This document shows, piece by piece, positions 36,049 to 45,768 of a stretch of 64,000 nt of DNA; within the stretch, counting starts at the first letter, position 1; each line of letters begins with the position of its first letter. The translations under genes and the position numbers were made by a program. The stretch comes from Peptococcaceae bacterium BRH_c4b. Lineage in GTDB: Bacteria > Bacillota > Desulfotomaculia > Desulfotomaculales > Desulfocucumaceae. The notes under the pieces are model-generated. The model searched no databases. It was not told where the DNA came from and saw only the letters and a list, made by a program, of their open reading frames with translations. The DNA is taken from assembly GCA_000961595.1 (NCBI GenBank), contig LADO01000051.1:50658-114657 (forward strand), given 5' to 3'.

Positions 36049-36372
36049 CTACTTATTAAACTCGGGGTTCATGTCATCAATATTGGTTTCCATCACCAGG
36101 ATGGTATCGCTGAAGTGACTCTCTCCGGCGGAAGAGCTGCCCAGAAAAACCCTAAGGAAGTTTGGAATACCGAAATCCTTGCTGCCTAATCCATATCCTA
36201 CCGTATCCAGGGTCATTTCGGGGCGGGTACCGAATGCCCCGGACAGAGTTGTGGCAATGGCGGCGCCAGTAGGGGTAACAAGTTCCCCCTCAATGTCCAG
36301 GTCTCTTAAAGGGACTCCCTTCAGTAATTCGGCGGTGGCCGGGGCCGTTCTTATGACGCCATGGTGGCGCAT
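36049..36372 (-). pseudogene. larC: larC (DUF111) internal fragment
   Basis: APATAELLKGVPLRD, GELVTPTGAAIATTLSG, TVGYGLGSKDFGIPNFLRVF and ETNIDDMNPE are conserved blocks of LarC, which inserts nickel into the pincer cofactor of lactate racemase. About 107 of ~400 codons are kept, and both ends are missing. Non-functional. Confidence 0.75.
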
Positions 36373-36506
36373 ACTACCATAGACAGCTTACGGAACACCT
36401 GTCACTATCCGGGAAGAAGATGAAGGAGTTTTTAGACCAGTGGTGTGGATGACCGGGAGCTTTGGATCCCGCCGTCCCTTTTAGATTAAAGCTCTTTTAA
36501 GCCGTT

Positions 36507-36695
36507 ATGGCAGTCCTCAAGCCTGGACCGCCCAATTACGAGTCAGTCCTTGCAGATATCAATGGTGACGGTAAAAATGAACTTATGATCAGCGAGGGAA
36601 ATTACGCCATTCCCGGGGAAAGAAGAGTCAGTGTCTGGCAGTGGAACGGCTGTGGATTCTCCATGATTCCTTGCAGCAAGCGGGGTAGTAAGTAG
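36507..36695 (+). pseudogene. FG-GAP/VCBS-type repeat fragment
   Basis: The frame reads ADINGDGKNELMISEGNYAI, then VSVWQWNGCGF. This is the calcium-loop pattern (DxNxDGxxE) of FG-GAP beta-propeller repeats found in secreted proteins. No signal sequence or second repeat is present. Likely a relict of a surface protein; translation is doubtful. Confidence 0.45.
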
Positions 36696-36700
36696 GTAAG

Positions 36701-36785
36701 GTTCTTGTCTTGCCTGGTATAATATACCATAATAGCATGGGGTGACAAACATGCATAGGTAAGCAAGAACCGTCCCTGCTTGCTA
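36701..36785. repeat. Imperfect inverted repeat of the GAACCGTCCC family
   Basis: AAGGTTCTTGTCTTGCC on one side and GCAAGAACCGTCCCTGCTTG on the other. Related words occur at 27829-27865 and 45856-45890. The element sits directly beside truncated genes. Confidence 0.5.
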
Positions 36786-36807
36786 AACTTTTCTTCAGTA
36801 TCAGTCC

Positions 36808-37179
36808 TTACTTGGGTTGCATCCTTATCGCACCATCCAGGCGTATTGTAGCACCGTTTAACATGGGGTTCCGTATGATTTCCTCAACAAGCATGGCATA
36901 TTCGGATGGCCTGCCCAGCCGTGGTGGGAAGGGAACCATTTTACCCAGAGCATCCCTGACTTGCTCGGGCATAACCATAAGCATTGGAGTTTCAAAAAGC
37001 CCTGGTGTAATGGTTACGACGCGAATTCCATGCGCGGCCAGTTCCCGGACAATAGGCAGCGTCATGCTGACCACTCCACCCTTGGAGGCGCTGTAGGCTG
37101 CCTGACCAATCTTTTCACTCATGGTAAAAACCTCCCTTGAAAGAAGAACCATTTTTACTGCCTCTTCCGGTGTTACCAT
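36808..37179 (-). pseudogene. SDR C-terminal fragment (type-2 3-hydroxyacyl-CoA dehydrogenase-like)
   Basis: [20 protein letters not shown] carries the catalytic YxxxK, then [16 protein letters not shown] and the end [16 protein letters not shown], resembling HSD10-type enzymes. The first ~25 codons do not fit this family and the Rossmann half is missing. So this is a 3' fragment joined to foreign codons, starting in the last codons of the gene at 37173-38525. Confidence 0.7.
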
Positions 37180-38525
37180 TGCAGTCCTTCTTTTTTTCTT
37201 AGTGTCCGGTGGTAATCCATTGTTTCTATAAAGGTCTCCATTTTTGCATAGGCTTCCTCTTGATTAAAAACACGAAGGTCTACAATGTCGCCCTCTACAA
37301 TCACAGAGGGAACCTTGAATTTTTCCATCACAAAATTACGCAAATGCATCAAAGTATAGGTGGCCGGCCGGCAGGAGAGGAGGGGATGGCACATTATACC
37401 GTCGGCCCGGTACTCCCTGATCGTTTCAAGGTAAGGCGCCATTATAAAAATAGGTTCTGTATTATATTTTTTTGCCACAGGGGCTGCGTGGTAAAATTTA
37501 TTGTAGGTATGTCTGGCCAGCAGTTCCAGCGGGTCGGTGACAGCCTTTATTTCATCATCACTAAGCGGTGGCGGTGCGTGGTAATTCCAGCTTTCGTATA
37601 CAAAAGAAATTCCGTGTTTTTCAGCTATTTCATCAAAGAATACCAGGCTGTGCCAGGGAGGAAGCTCAGTAAATATCATACGGTATTTTTCGTTGGATAT
37701 GGCGCCTTTTCCGCTTACAACCCTCTGTTTTACTTCCTCGTGTACCCTCCTGTAAAAGTCCAGCGCCTCGTTGTCGTCAGGTGTGTACAGGTGCGGAATC
37801 ATGATGGACCAGAAGTCCGTTGCTACCATGGGTGACGGTGTGGCGGTGCGCAGTAGATCTACTTCATATGCCAGCCGGTGCGTTTTAAATAACGTATCCA
37901 CCCTTTCACTCAAAAAGTCCCAGTCCATCTTTTTACCCAGGAGTCTTTCCAAAAAAACAACAAAATCCCGTAATTCATTGACCATAAACCTTATGCATTT
38001 TTCCTTGTTATCTTGTAGATAATACTCTTGTGTTCCTGTATGGGGTAGCTCCAACATCCATACCGGCACGTCTATATACCTGCCCAGGGCTTGAAACCAC
38101 TTGTAGCGGGCATCGCATACGGCTCCGGAAGCCAGGAGAAAAAGCGGTTTTACCATGCCGCCGCCAGGGGCGTCCGGCGGTATATTAAAATCATTTTCTT
38201 TAAGTTTACGCGTGTATCCAAAGCAGTTCCGGGCATAACCGCAGAGAGTGGAGGGGAATCCGTCGCTTTCCGAATATTCCAGGTTGGATTCGGCGGCTCC
38301 CACAGAGGCGCAAAAGGCGCCGTAATTTTCCGGAAACACCATCTCTACTCCCATTGCCTTGGCGATTGTTGTACCCATCCACCAGTCCACCATTGACCAT
38401 GCTGTCGGTCTGCCTTCCCTGGCGGCGTCCCTGGCGCCGGCCAGCATCTTTTTACCGAAATATCCTGCCTCCCGGGCGGTCTGCATTGTTTTGCCAGAAG
38501 TTCTTTTTTGCTTACTAGTTTCCAT
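37173..38525 (-). CDS. 2-hydroxyacyl-CoA dehydratase/benzoyl-CoA reductase family subunit (BcrB/HgdB-like)
   Basis: A 450-residue protein. Cysteines in [15 protein letters not shown] (~93-107), [13 protein letters not shown] (~137-149) and [13 protein letters not shown] (~378-390) match the 4Fe-4S ligand pattern of this family. [17 protein letters not shown] at the N-terminus is also typical. Members dehydrate 2-hydroxyacyl-CoA or reduce benzoyl-CoA as heterodimers activated by an ATPase (HgdC or BcrA/D). Neither a second subunit nor the activator is in this window, so it is an orphan here. Frame intact. Confidence 0.82.
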   Translation of the reverse strand: METSKQKRTSGKTMQTAREAGYFGKKMLAGARDAAREGRPTAWSMVDWWMGTTIAKAMGVEMVFPENYGAFCASVGAAESNLEYSESDGFPSTLCGYARNCFGYTRKLKENDFNIPPDAPGGGMVKPLFLLASGAVCDARYKWFQALGRYIDVPVWMLELPHTGTQEYYLQDNKEKCIRFMVNELRDFVVFLERLLGKKMDWDFLSERVDTLFKTHRLAYEVDLLRTATPSPMVATDFWSIMIPHLYTPDDNEALDFYRRVHEEVKQRVVSGKGAISNEKYRMIFTELPPWHSLVFFDEIAEKHGISFVYESWNYHAPPPLSDDEIKAVTDPLELLARHTYNKFYHAAPVAKKYNTEPIFIMAPYLETIREYRADGIMCHPLLSCRPATYTLMHLRNFVMEKFKVPSVIVEGDIVDLRVFNQEEAYAKMETFIETMDYHRTLRKKEGLQW

Positions 38526-38905
38526 AAACTGTTACCCCCCTGAATGTCATTATCCTGGGGCTTACCCCCGTCTTTCTGGGAAAACGGGCTTTTCTTTTGT
38601 TGAAAAGCTTCTAAGCCTATTATGACGTCTTCACTGGTAAAATACTGAACAGCGGTGAGTATTTCTAATTTGATGGCGGCTTGAAGGTTCAATTCCATGC
38701 CCTGGTGTATCAGTTTCTTAATCGTGGCGATAGAAAGCGGGCTTTTATCGGCCAGGCCGGCGGTTAATTCCTGAACCTTTTTATCAACTTCGTTTTTCGA
38801 AAACAACTTCGTTAACCAGGCCTGCTTCCAGCGCCTGTTGGGTCGTTATCCACGTACCCGAATAAATAAGTTGTTTGGCCCGCACCCCTTTCATAATAAT
38901 AACTA
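38345..38905 (-). pseudogene. Enoyl-CoA hydratase/isomerase (crotonase) C-terminal fragment
   Basis: AKQLIYSGTWITTQQALEAG, LVNEVVFE then, after a shift at an A-run near 38794-38798, VDKKVQELTAGLADKSPLS and YFTSEDVIIGLEAFQQKKSP. This is the C-terminal 40% of a crotonase. It is cut upstream at ~38905 by the IS4-type remnant and runs over the start of the dehydratase gene before a stop at 38345. Confidence 0.75.
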
Positions 38906-38911
38906 TCCAGG

Positions 38912-39310
38912 TTCCAATTCCGCCCAAACAACTTCCACAATCTTAACTTGCAAAACTGATACCGTATATTTAACCTGGAGAAAAAGGCGGGGTTGTTGTA
39001 TGGCAGCTTCAATGAATGTGCATCATAAGGTTAAAACATGAAAGAAACCGGCATTTTACCGGTTTCCTGATATCAATTGGCTATAGTCTTTTTAAATAAG
39101 CATTAAGCTAATGCGAAAACTATTTCATGGTTGGTGTGAAAAAATATTCGCATAATTCATATGCTTCTGATGTTAAGGTATTTGCTAATTCCTCGTTCAA
39201 TAAAGAAGCCGGAAGATGCTTGGTTTGAATTAATTCTAAAAGCAATAAATTAAGCCCTTCGGTATCGCCAATTGACTAAACCAAAGGCCTATAGACTGGT
39301 AGCTGGTATA
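38912..39310 (-). mobile_element. IS4-type transposase 3' remnant, copy 1
   Basis: The stretch 38912-39183 matches 44032-44302 at roughly 90% with the same orientation. It includes a GAAACCGG/CCGGTTTC hairpin near the element end. In frame it reads SQLAIPKGLNLLLLELIQTK, LTSEAYELCEYFFTPTMK, the C-terminus of the transposase seen more fully at copy 2. The catalytic part is absent. Confidence 0.6.
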
Positions 39311-39382
39311 CAAAATACGATAGTACATTAAAGAGGTGGAAACAAGAAATTACCTTTCAATCCATAAAAAATCCAGCCGCCA

Positions 39383-39658
39383 TTACTGGCAGGTAAAGCC
39401 ACCATCAGCGATAAAACATATACCAGTGACAAAAGATGCATCATCAGAGGCAAGGAATACCACGCAGCGCGCTATTTCAATTGGCTCGCCCAAACGTCCG
39501 TTAGGAGTCATCTGAGTTAATAAAGATATAGTCGCCTCGTCCAGGACGTCAAGCAGTGGAGTGTTAATATAGCCAGGGCAAATAGCGTTAACTCTGATAT
39601 TTTCTTTAGCATAAGTTACAGGCATGTTCTTGGTAGCCATGATTACTCCGCCTTTGGA
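39383..39658 (-). pseudogene. SDR C-terminal fragment
   Basis: NASKGGVIMATKNMPVTYAK, ENIRVNAICPGYINTPLLD and FVTGICFIADGGFTCQ form the last ~90 residues of an SDR, starting just at the catalytic YxxxK. Upstream it is fused out of frame to the alcohol-dehydrogenase fragment at ~39655. No start. Confidence 0.75.
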
Positions 39659-39840
39659 CGCATTTTTATATCCACGGCGATAACCTGCGACGGACCCCAA
39701 AGCTTTGCACACAGCATGGAACACATTCCAACGGGGCCAGCGCCTATTACTGCTACAGTGTCACCGCTTTGAATACTGCCCATTTCGCAAACATAATAAC
39801 CGGTTGATAAGATATCCCCCGCCCATTTATTCCAATTCAT
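39650..39840 (-). pseudogene. Zinc alcohol dehydrogenase internal fragment
   Basis: WNKWAGDILSTGYYVCEMGS, then IQSGDTVAVIGAGPVGMCSM and the AKLWGPSQVIAVDI end of the first Rossmann beta-alpha-beta. Both the zinc-binding N-terminus and the C-terminus are missing. It is a ~60-codon island between an SDR fragment and the flavoprotein fragment. Confidence 0.7.
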
Positions 39841-40430
39841 ATGAATTTTTAAATCCGGCCTGTACTGCATGGGCTATTTTTCCGATACCACCTGCATCGC
39901 CTACTACAAATACTTTATCGATTTCTTTTTTCAGTTCTGTTGATAACGCATCTTCCGGTTTTACGCCCATAGCTATCACGACCGCGCATCAACAGCCTCT
40001 TCTACTTTGTTACCATCTGTTTTTTCCAAAACAACTCTGTCTTCTTTTATCTCGACAAGCTTATGTCCAGGCAGCATTGGCACTCCATATGCCTGTAGCG
40101 CTGCTGTAACATCTAATAAACTCTGAATATAAGCCCCCTGCCCGATTATCTCCTGCATTTCATATACGGTCACTTTATTTCCCTGTTCAACCAAAGACTC
40201 GGCTGTTTCCAAACCTGTCAAACCTGAACCGATTACACTTACCTTTGCATTTTCAATCTTAACCTTACCGGATAGAACATCGAAGGCGGAAGATACCATA
40301 GGCGAATCAATACCTTTAATGCTTGCTGGCATCGCAGGACTGGCTCCGGTTGCTATAATGACGGCGTAAGGATCCAAGGCTTTCACGATATCCACCGTTG
40401 CCGTTGTATAATCTGCCTGCAGTATGAGTT
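39829..40430 (-). pseudogene. Old-yellow-enzyme/2,4-dienoyl-CoA reductase-type C-terminal fragment
   Basis: DPYAVIIATGASPAMPASIK, KVSVIGSGLTGLETAESLVE (NAD-binding) and, after a one-base shift near 39988, VVIAMGVKPEDALSTELKKE and VFVVGDAGGIGKIAHAVQAG (FAD-binding end). This is the flavin/NAD half of enoate- or dienoyl-CoA-reductase-like enzymes. The TIM-barrel half is missing; homology begins exactly at the stop of the mutase small subunit. Confidence 0.75.
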
Positions 40431-40841
40431 CTACTCCGGCTTAACGTTGGAATTAATCCATTCAACGATGGTGTCAATGGTGATCCCGGGAGTAAATATC
40501 TCGCTTACCCAGCCATTTTTTTTCAGTTCCCGGATGTCGTCCTCGGGTATTGTGCCTCCTCCGATAATCATGATGTCCCCGGCGTTGTTTTCCTTTAACA
40601 GATCGTATATCCTGGGAAACAGGGTCATATGGGCGCCGGAGAGTATGCTTAAGCCTACTGCGTCAACGTCTTCCTGGATAGCCGCCTCCACGATCTGCTC
40701 CGGGGTCTGGTGCAAACCGGTGTAGACAACCTCCATACCCGCGTCCCGCAGCCCCCTGGAGATTATCCTCGCTCCCCTGTCATGGCCGTCCAGGCCAGGT
40801 TTTGCTATCAGTACCCGAATTTTTCTGGCCATCTTATTCAC
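40431..40841 (-). CDS. B12-binding small subunit of acyl-CoA mutase (IcmB-like)
   Basis: A 136-residue cobalamin domain. [16 protein letters not shown] contains the DxHxxG histidine that ligates cobalt, SILSGAH is the serine loop, and [12 protein letters not shown] contacts the nucleotide tail. Size equals known IcmB/HcmB small subunits. It follows the large subunit by 19 bases and is surely co-transcribed. Its downstream neighbour is a truncated flavoprotein whose homology begins at this gene's stop, indicating a deletion junction. Confidence 0.9.
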   Translation of the reverse strand: MNKMARKIRVLIAKPGLDGHDRGARIISRGLRDAGMEVVYTGLHQTPEQIVEAAIQEDVDAVGLSILSGAHMTLFPRIYDLLKENNAGDIMIIGGGTIPEDDIRELKKNGWVSEIFTPGITIDTIVEWINSNVKPE

Positions 40842-40860
40842 CTCTGAATAATTTTTACGT

Positions 40861-42531
40861 TTAAAAAATAGGTTTTTCTTTATACTGGCCGAACACCTCG
40901 CGCATTACCTGGATTATTTCGCCTTCTGTGGCGTAGGCTTTTACGCAGTCGAGGATCAACGGGATTAGGTTATCTGTTCCGGCAGCCGCCTTCCTGAGGG
41001 CATCCAGTGTTTCCCCAACCCGCAGGTTGTCCCGCTCGCTGCGGAGTTTGTGCAACCTGGCCACCTGGTCTTTTTCGATCTGAGGATCTATTTTTAGAAG
41101 ATCTATTTCAAGGTGTTCGTCATCATTAACAAACTCGTTGACGCCAATCATAATGCGCTTTTTCTTGTCCACCTCCCTCTGGAACTGGTAGGCGGCGTCG
41201 GCTATTTCCTGCTGGAAGAAGCTCTGGTCGATGGCGGCCAGCACCCCGCCCCGTTTCTCTATTTCCGCAAAATATTTCTCGGCTTCTTCCTCCATCTTGT
41301 TGGTCAGTGCCTCTACGTAATACGAGCCAGCAAGGGGGTCGATAACGTTAGCCACGCCGGTTTCATAGGCCATTATTTGCTGGGTGCGCAGGGCTATCTG
41401 CACCGCCTTCTCGGAGGGCAGAGCCAGTACTTCGTCCATGGAGTTGGTGTGCAGGGACTGGGTGCCTCCCAGCACGGCGGATAAGGCCTCAAAGGCGGTG
41501 CGCACTATGTTGTTCTCGGGCTGCTGGGCGGTCAGGCTGCAGCCTGCGGTCTGGGTATGGAAGCGCAGCATCCATGATTTTTGGTTTTTAGCGCCGTATT
41601 TTTCCTTCAGGTGTCTGGCCCAGATACGTCTAGCCGCCCTGTATTTCGCTATTTCTTCAAATAAATCAATATGGGCGTTGAAGAAATGGGACAACCTGGG
41701 TGCAAAATCATCGACATCAAGGCCGGCTGCCATGCCGGCTTCAATATAGGCGAAGCCGTTGGCTAGGGTAAAGGCCAGTTCCTGCGCCGCCGTGGAACCG
41801 GCTTCCCTGATGTGGTAGCCACTGATGCTTACGGTATTCCATTTGGGGACGTGTTTGCAGGCATAGGCGAATATGTCGGTGATTATCCTTAAAGACGGCT
41901 CCGGCGGGAAAATCCACGATTTCTGAGCTATATACTCCTTGAGGATGTCGTTTTGAATGGTGCCGGTAAGCTTTTCCGACGGCACCCCCTGTTTTTCCCC
42001 GGCGGCTATATACATGCACCACAGTACTGAGGCCGGGGCGTTAATGGTCATGGAGGTGCTCACCTTTTCGAGGGGAATGCCGCTGAACAGTGTTTCCATA
42101 TCCTGCAGCGAGTCTATGGCCACGCCCACTCTGCCTACCTCGCCAAGGGAGCGGGGGTGGTCGCTGTCGTAACCCATTATGGTGGGCATGTCGAAGGCCA
42201 CGCTGAGGCCCGTCGTGCCCTTTGAGAGGAGGTACCTGTACCTTTCATTGGACTCCCGGGCGGTGGCAAACCCTGCAAACTGGCGCATCGTCCACAGCCG
42301 GCCCCGGTACATGTTAGCCTGTACTCCCCTGGTATAAGGGTACTGGCCGGGCATGCCCAGGTCATTAACATAATCGAGACCGGTGATATCCTCTGGCGTG
42401 TAGATATCGTTTGTCGGAAAGCCGGATACGGTTTCGAATTTGAAATCCCTGTCCGTCATTTTCTTTCTCTGCTCAAGCCATGTATTTTTTTGACTACTTA
42501 TTTCGTCTATCTTATAACTCATCTGCGTCAC
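40861..42531 (-). CDS. B12-dependent acyl-CoA mutase large subunit, isobutyryl-CoA mutase-like
   Basis: A 556-residue TIM-barrel subunit: [77 protein letters not shown]. Aligning by eye to methylmalonyl-CoA mutase, Tyr89 is replaced by Phe85 and Arg207 by Gln203; His244 is kept (His240). Tyr and Arg bind the malonyl carboxylate. Phe plus Gln is the isobutyryl-CoA mutase pair, while 2-hydroxyisobutyryl-CoA mutase has Ile. So the substrate is probably a non-carboxylated acyl-CoA. Operon: crotonase, this gene, small subunit. No MeaB-type chaperone is near. Confidence 0.88.
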   Translation of the reverse strand: MTQMSYKIDEISSQKNTWLEQRKKMTDRDFKFETVSGFPTNDIYTPEDITGLDYVNDLGMPGQYPYTRGVQANMYRGRLWTMRQFAGFATARESNERYRYLLSKGTTGLSVAFDMPTIMGYDSDHPRSLGEVGRVGVAIDSLQDMETLFSGIPLEKVSTSMTINAPASVLWCMYIAAGEKQGVPSEKLTGTIQNDILKEYIAQKSWIFPPEPSLRIITDIFAYACKHVPKWNTVSISGYHIREAGSTAAQELAFTLANGFAYIEAGMAAGLDVDDFAPRLSHFFNAHIDLFEEIAKYRAARRIWARHLKEKYGAKNQKSWMLRFHTQTAGCSLTAQQPENNIVRTAFEALSAVLGGTQSLHTNSMDEVLALPSEKAVQIALRTQQIMAYETGVANVIDPLAGSYYVEALTNKMEEEAEKYFAEIEKRGGVLAAIDQSFFQQEIADAAYQFQREVDKKKRIMIGVNEFVNDDEHLEIDLLKIDPQIEKDQVARLHKLRSERDNLRVGETLDALRKAAAGTDNLIPLILDCVKAYATEGEIIQVMREVFGQYKEKPIF

Positions 42532-42579
42532 GCACCTTCCTGGAATATACCTCTAAAAAGTTACTAAGCTTTTAAAGTA

Positions 42580-43362
42580 TCATCTTTTCCCAAAAACCGG
42601 TTCCCTCTTTTCAAAAAAAGCCGCCAACCCCTCCTTGTGGTCCCCGGTCTGCATACAAACACTCTGGGCAAAGGCTTCACTGGACATAACTGTTTCCAAA
42701 TTTTCATTCATTCCGGCATTAATCAGCATTTTTGCAAAACCCAGGGCCAGGGCGGGGCCACGGGACAGCTTGCCGGCCAAGCTTGACACTTCCTGATCCA
42801 ATTTGTCCTTTTCCACAACCTTATTAATAAGCCCCATCTGCAAAGCTTCTTCAGCATCGATTGTTCTCCCGGTAAAAATCAGCTCCTTGGCTCGGGCCAG
42901 TCCCACCGCCCGGGGTAGGAAATAGCTGCCGCCGGCATCAACAGCCAAGCCCACCTGCGTGAAGACCTGACCAAATTTAGACCCTTTAACTGCAATGATA
43001 AGGTCGGCTGCCAGTGCAAGGTTAAACCCGGCTCCCATGGCATAACCGTTAACCACCGCTATAACCGGCTTTTCTATTTTACGGATAAGCATAATGGGGC
43101 GGCCAACCTCCATCACGTAATTCCGCCCCTCCACCGCTGAAATTCCATTTTGCATGTATTTAATATCACCGCCCACACTGAAAGCGCGGCCAGCCCCGGT
43201 AAGCACCACAGTCCTGCAGTCACTGTCTTTGCCTGCCTGCTCTACAGCCAGGGCAAGCTCCCTGGCCATGGTCGTGCTGAGGGCGTTCAAGCTCTCCGGA
43301 CGGTTTAAGGTGATGGTGGCGATACCGTTTTTGATGTCATAAATAATGTCCGAAAAGTCCAT
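42580..43362 (-). CDS. Enoyl-CoA hydratase/isomerase family protein
   Basis: About 260 residues, intact. LNRPESLNALSTTMARELA, then AFSVGGDIKYMQNG and VNGYAMGAGFNLALAADLII (oxyanion-hole region), ending GLAAFFEKREPVFGKR. Hydratases of this type act on 2-enoyl-CoA; the position of the usual second glutamate is a VDAGGSYFLPR segment, so the exact reaction is open. Start ATG 43362 has GGGGG eight bases upstream. It directly precedes the mutase genes and likely belongs to their operon. Confidence 0.85.
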   Translation of the reverse strand: MDFSDIIYDIKNGIATITLNRPESLNALSTTMARELALAVEQAGKDSDCRTVVLTGAGRAFSVGGDIKYMQNGISAVEGRNYVMEVGRPIMLIRKIEKPVIAVVNGYAMGAGFNLALAADLIIAVKGSKFGQVFTQVGLAVDAGGSYFLPRAVGLARAKELIFTGRTIDAEEALQMGLINKVVEKDKLDQEVSSLAGKLSRGPALALGFAKMLINAGMNENLETVMSSEAFAQSVCMQTGDHKEGLAAFFEKREPVFGKR

Positions 43363-43415
43363 AACCTTACCCCCGTAATTTATCATCCGTTAACCTCATT
43401 AAAAACCATAGTCAT

Positions 43416-43853
43416 TCAGTTGTTAACCAGGTTCTCAGTTTGTCTAATACTCATAGAAACCGCGGCACGCGCCCCCATTAGCAGGTGAGGCACCTGGGAC
43501 ATGCTTTCCATACCCACGACCAGGCAAACACTCGACTTTCCATGCATAATCTGCTGGGTTGCAATTTCCATCGCCCGCATGCTGGAAGCACACTGCTGCT
43601 CTATCGTGGCTGCCGCAACCTCTTCCGGGATTCCTGCTTTCAACTGCACTTGACGGGCCGGGTTTCCCTTCACTCCTACCTTGTATACCATCCCGGCGAC
43701 TACATCATCCACCTGCCCGGGGTTCACTCCGGCACGCTCCATGGCTGCCCGGGCCGACACCACACCCAGTTCCACAGCCGGTATGTCCTGAAGCATCCCC
43801 ATGAAATCCCCTATAGGGGTTCTGGCAGCTCCGACAATAACAGCATTTTCCAT
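43416..43853 (-). pseudogene. Thiolase N-terminal fragment
   Basis: ENAVIVGAARTPIGDFMGML at the start and TIEQQCASSMRAMEIATQQI with the active-site Cys. The frame then ends after ~145 residues of an expected ~390; the His and second Cys of the active site are missing. Upstream of the crotonase-mutase operon and probably its original first gene. Confidence 0.8.
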
Positions 43854-43913
43854 ACTTACACCCCTTGTTCTTTAACATTTTCTCTTACATGCCACCTTTA
43901 CCGGTAATCCCGG

Positions 43914-44031
43914 CTAATGCCCTGACCAATAGGGCTTCAGTGATTGGTGCCATTTTCCATGAAACCGTGGCTTTTCCTTAGCTAAGAAAGTCCTGGCACC
44001 CTCCTTTTGATCTTCCGTGACGCAAAGCCTT
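43914..44031 (-). pseudogene. Crotonase C-terminal fragment
   Basis: VTEDQKEGARTFLAKEKPRF is the typical last segment of enoyl-CoA hydratases. It is cut upstream exactly where the IS4-type remnant begins (44032). Confidence 0.65.
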
Positions 44032-44630
44032 TTCCAATTCCGCCCAAACAACTTCCACAATCTTAACTTGCAAAATTGATACCGTATATTAAACCTGGAG
44101 GAAAGGGCGGGGTTGTTGTATGGCAGCTTCAAGAATGTGTATCATGAGGTTAAAACATAAAAGAAACCGGCTTTTTTACCGGTTTCCTAATATTGGTTGG
44201 CTATAGTCTTTTTAAATAAGCATTAAGCTAATGCGAAAACTATTTCATGGTTGGTGTGAAAAAATATTCGCATAAATCATATACTTCTGATGTTAAGGTT
44301 CTTAATTTTGATTTGCAGGGAAACAAGTGACCCAGGGTTCTAGGATCGCGGCTATTCCTGCTTTCCAGTGCAAGCATCATGTACCGGCAGAATGGTAGTA
44401 TGCACCACCAAGGCGTCATAAGAACGGCCCCGGAATTCTTTGGTAAGTGCTAAATGGGATTTGGTCATTTTGAAAAAGACCTCTATATCCCAGTGTTTAC
44501 CGTAAATGCGGATTATTTCTTCGTCGTTTAGTGTTGTATCTGTAGGAAGCAAAGCCAGCCATTTACTGGATCTGTTTCTATCCCGGACAAAAACTATCTT
44601 GGCCATTACCGGTTGTCCTTTTTGTCCTTA
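44032..44630 (-). mobile_element. IS4-type transposase 3' part, copy 2
   Basis: AKIVFVRDRNRSSKWLALLP, EIIRIYGKHWDIEVFFKMTK (the YREK-like region of IS4-family DDE transposases) and SYDALVVHTTI. The frame then shifts by one to RYMMLALESRNSRDPRTLGH, and the C-terminus is shared with copy 1. The N-terminal two thirds are absent. Inactive. The element end at 44032 abuts a crotonase fragment, as at copy 1. Confidence 0.7.
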
Positions 44631-44673
44631 CCCAGTTTTAATTATCAAACAGTTATAAAACCAGTTGCTGTTA

Positions 44674-45672
44674 TTACCTTTTGTGTTTTTCTTGTTCAAA
44701 ATGATCAATATAGAATATATTAATTCCGTCTTTAGTTTCCCTTTTTATCTTACCATCTTCCTCAAGATACCTTAAATGGGCAATGGCCTCCCCGGTGGCA
44801 AACCATTTCTGGGGGATGGGAAATTGCTCCCATGAAGAGCAATCTATATCCCAGCTCATTTGCGAGGCTATAGTATAAGCATTGGCTTCGCCATTTTTTA
44901 AAATGAAAAAAATTTCATCAACCCTTTCCTGATGGTGGTGTTTGAGTTGATTAATTCTTTCCTTGGAATTTGTAAAAACTCTCCTGTGACCGGGTAATAC
45001 TAGCTCAATATCAAGGTTATAAATTTTATCCAAACTTTCCAGGTAATCCTGAAGTGGATTGCCTTCTTCAGACGTGAACAGTGAAATATTGGGGGTTATA
45101 TCTTCAAGAATATGATCTCCGGATAGCAGTATCTTTTTTACCGGATCGTAGAGACACATATGGCCCATAGTGTGGCCGGGGGTTTCCACGCACTCGAAAT
45201 GATAATCCCCAATGGTTATAACATCGCCATTATTTACAATGCAAAATTTTATACCTCCTTTGGAAGCATATTTGTAGCCGGGATGTTTTTCCAGGGCAAT
45301 TTGGAGTTCTTTCTCTGGAAAACCATTCTCACAGGCACCCTTGAGAACAGTATCCCATAAACCACCGGACGAGATTATATCGGCATCCGGCTGGCTGCAA
45401 TATACTTTCGATGCATCTGTAGCAAGGGCTGCTACAAGACCTGAATGGTCTGCATGCATATGGGTAATAAAAAAGTCCGTTTTTTCCAAATCCACTTTAA
45501 GTTCCTGCAAAGCCGAAAATATAACCTTTGAGCACTCCTCCCGGTTCATTCCGGTATCAATAATCAGATTTTTCCCAGGAGCTTTAAAAACATAAGAATT
45601 AAGGGCTTTAAGTGGATTGTTGGGCAGGGGAACCTCTATTCTATACAGATTCGGCAAAACTTCATTAAACAA
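44674..45672 (-). CDS. MBL-fold metallo-hydrolase
   Basis: A 332-residue protein. FFITHMHADHSGLVAALA is the HxHxDH metal motif (about 88-93), TPGHTMGHMCLYD gives the next metal His, and LLSGDHILEDITP and LVLPGHRRVF complete the site. The last ~90 residues are a winged-helix-like region, as in LACTB2- or thioesterase-like members. It likely hydrolyses a thioester or ester in the cytoplasm. Intact single gene between wrecked neighbours. The substrate is open. Confidence 0.85.
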   Translation of the reverse strand: MFNEVLPNLYRIEVPLPNNPLKALNSYVFKAPGKNLIIDTGMNREECSKVIFSALQELKVDLEKTDFFITHMHADHSGLVAALATDASKVYCSQPDADIISSGGLWDTVLKGACENGFPEKELQIALEKHPGYKYASKGGIKFCIVNNGDVITIGDYHFECVETPGHTMGHMCLYDPVKKILLSGDHILEDITPNISLFTSEEGNPLQDYLESLDKIYNLDIELVLPGHRRVFTNSKERINQLKHHHQERVDEIFFILKNGEANAYTIASQMSWDIDCSSWEQFPIPQKWFATGEAIAHLRYLEEDGKIKRETKDGINIFYIDHFEQEKHKR

Positions 45673-45768
45673 AACGTCTCTCTCCTTTTAAGTGTCATAT
45701 AAGCACATTATATCAAAAAGATAATTCTGACTCGGTACAATATCTTTGGAACTGGCCACCGTCCCCAG

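Noticed and set aside
37209..37835. 208-codon frame opposite the dehydratase gene
   Set aside because: Shadow frame; the minus-strand gene has all family cysteines.
40861..42531. Methylmalonyl-CoA mutase or 2-hydroxyisobutyryl-CoA mutase
   Set aside because: Key positions read Phe and Gln rather than Tyr/Arg or Ile, as far as an alignment by eye allows.
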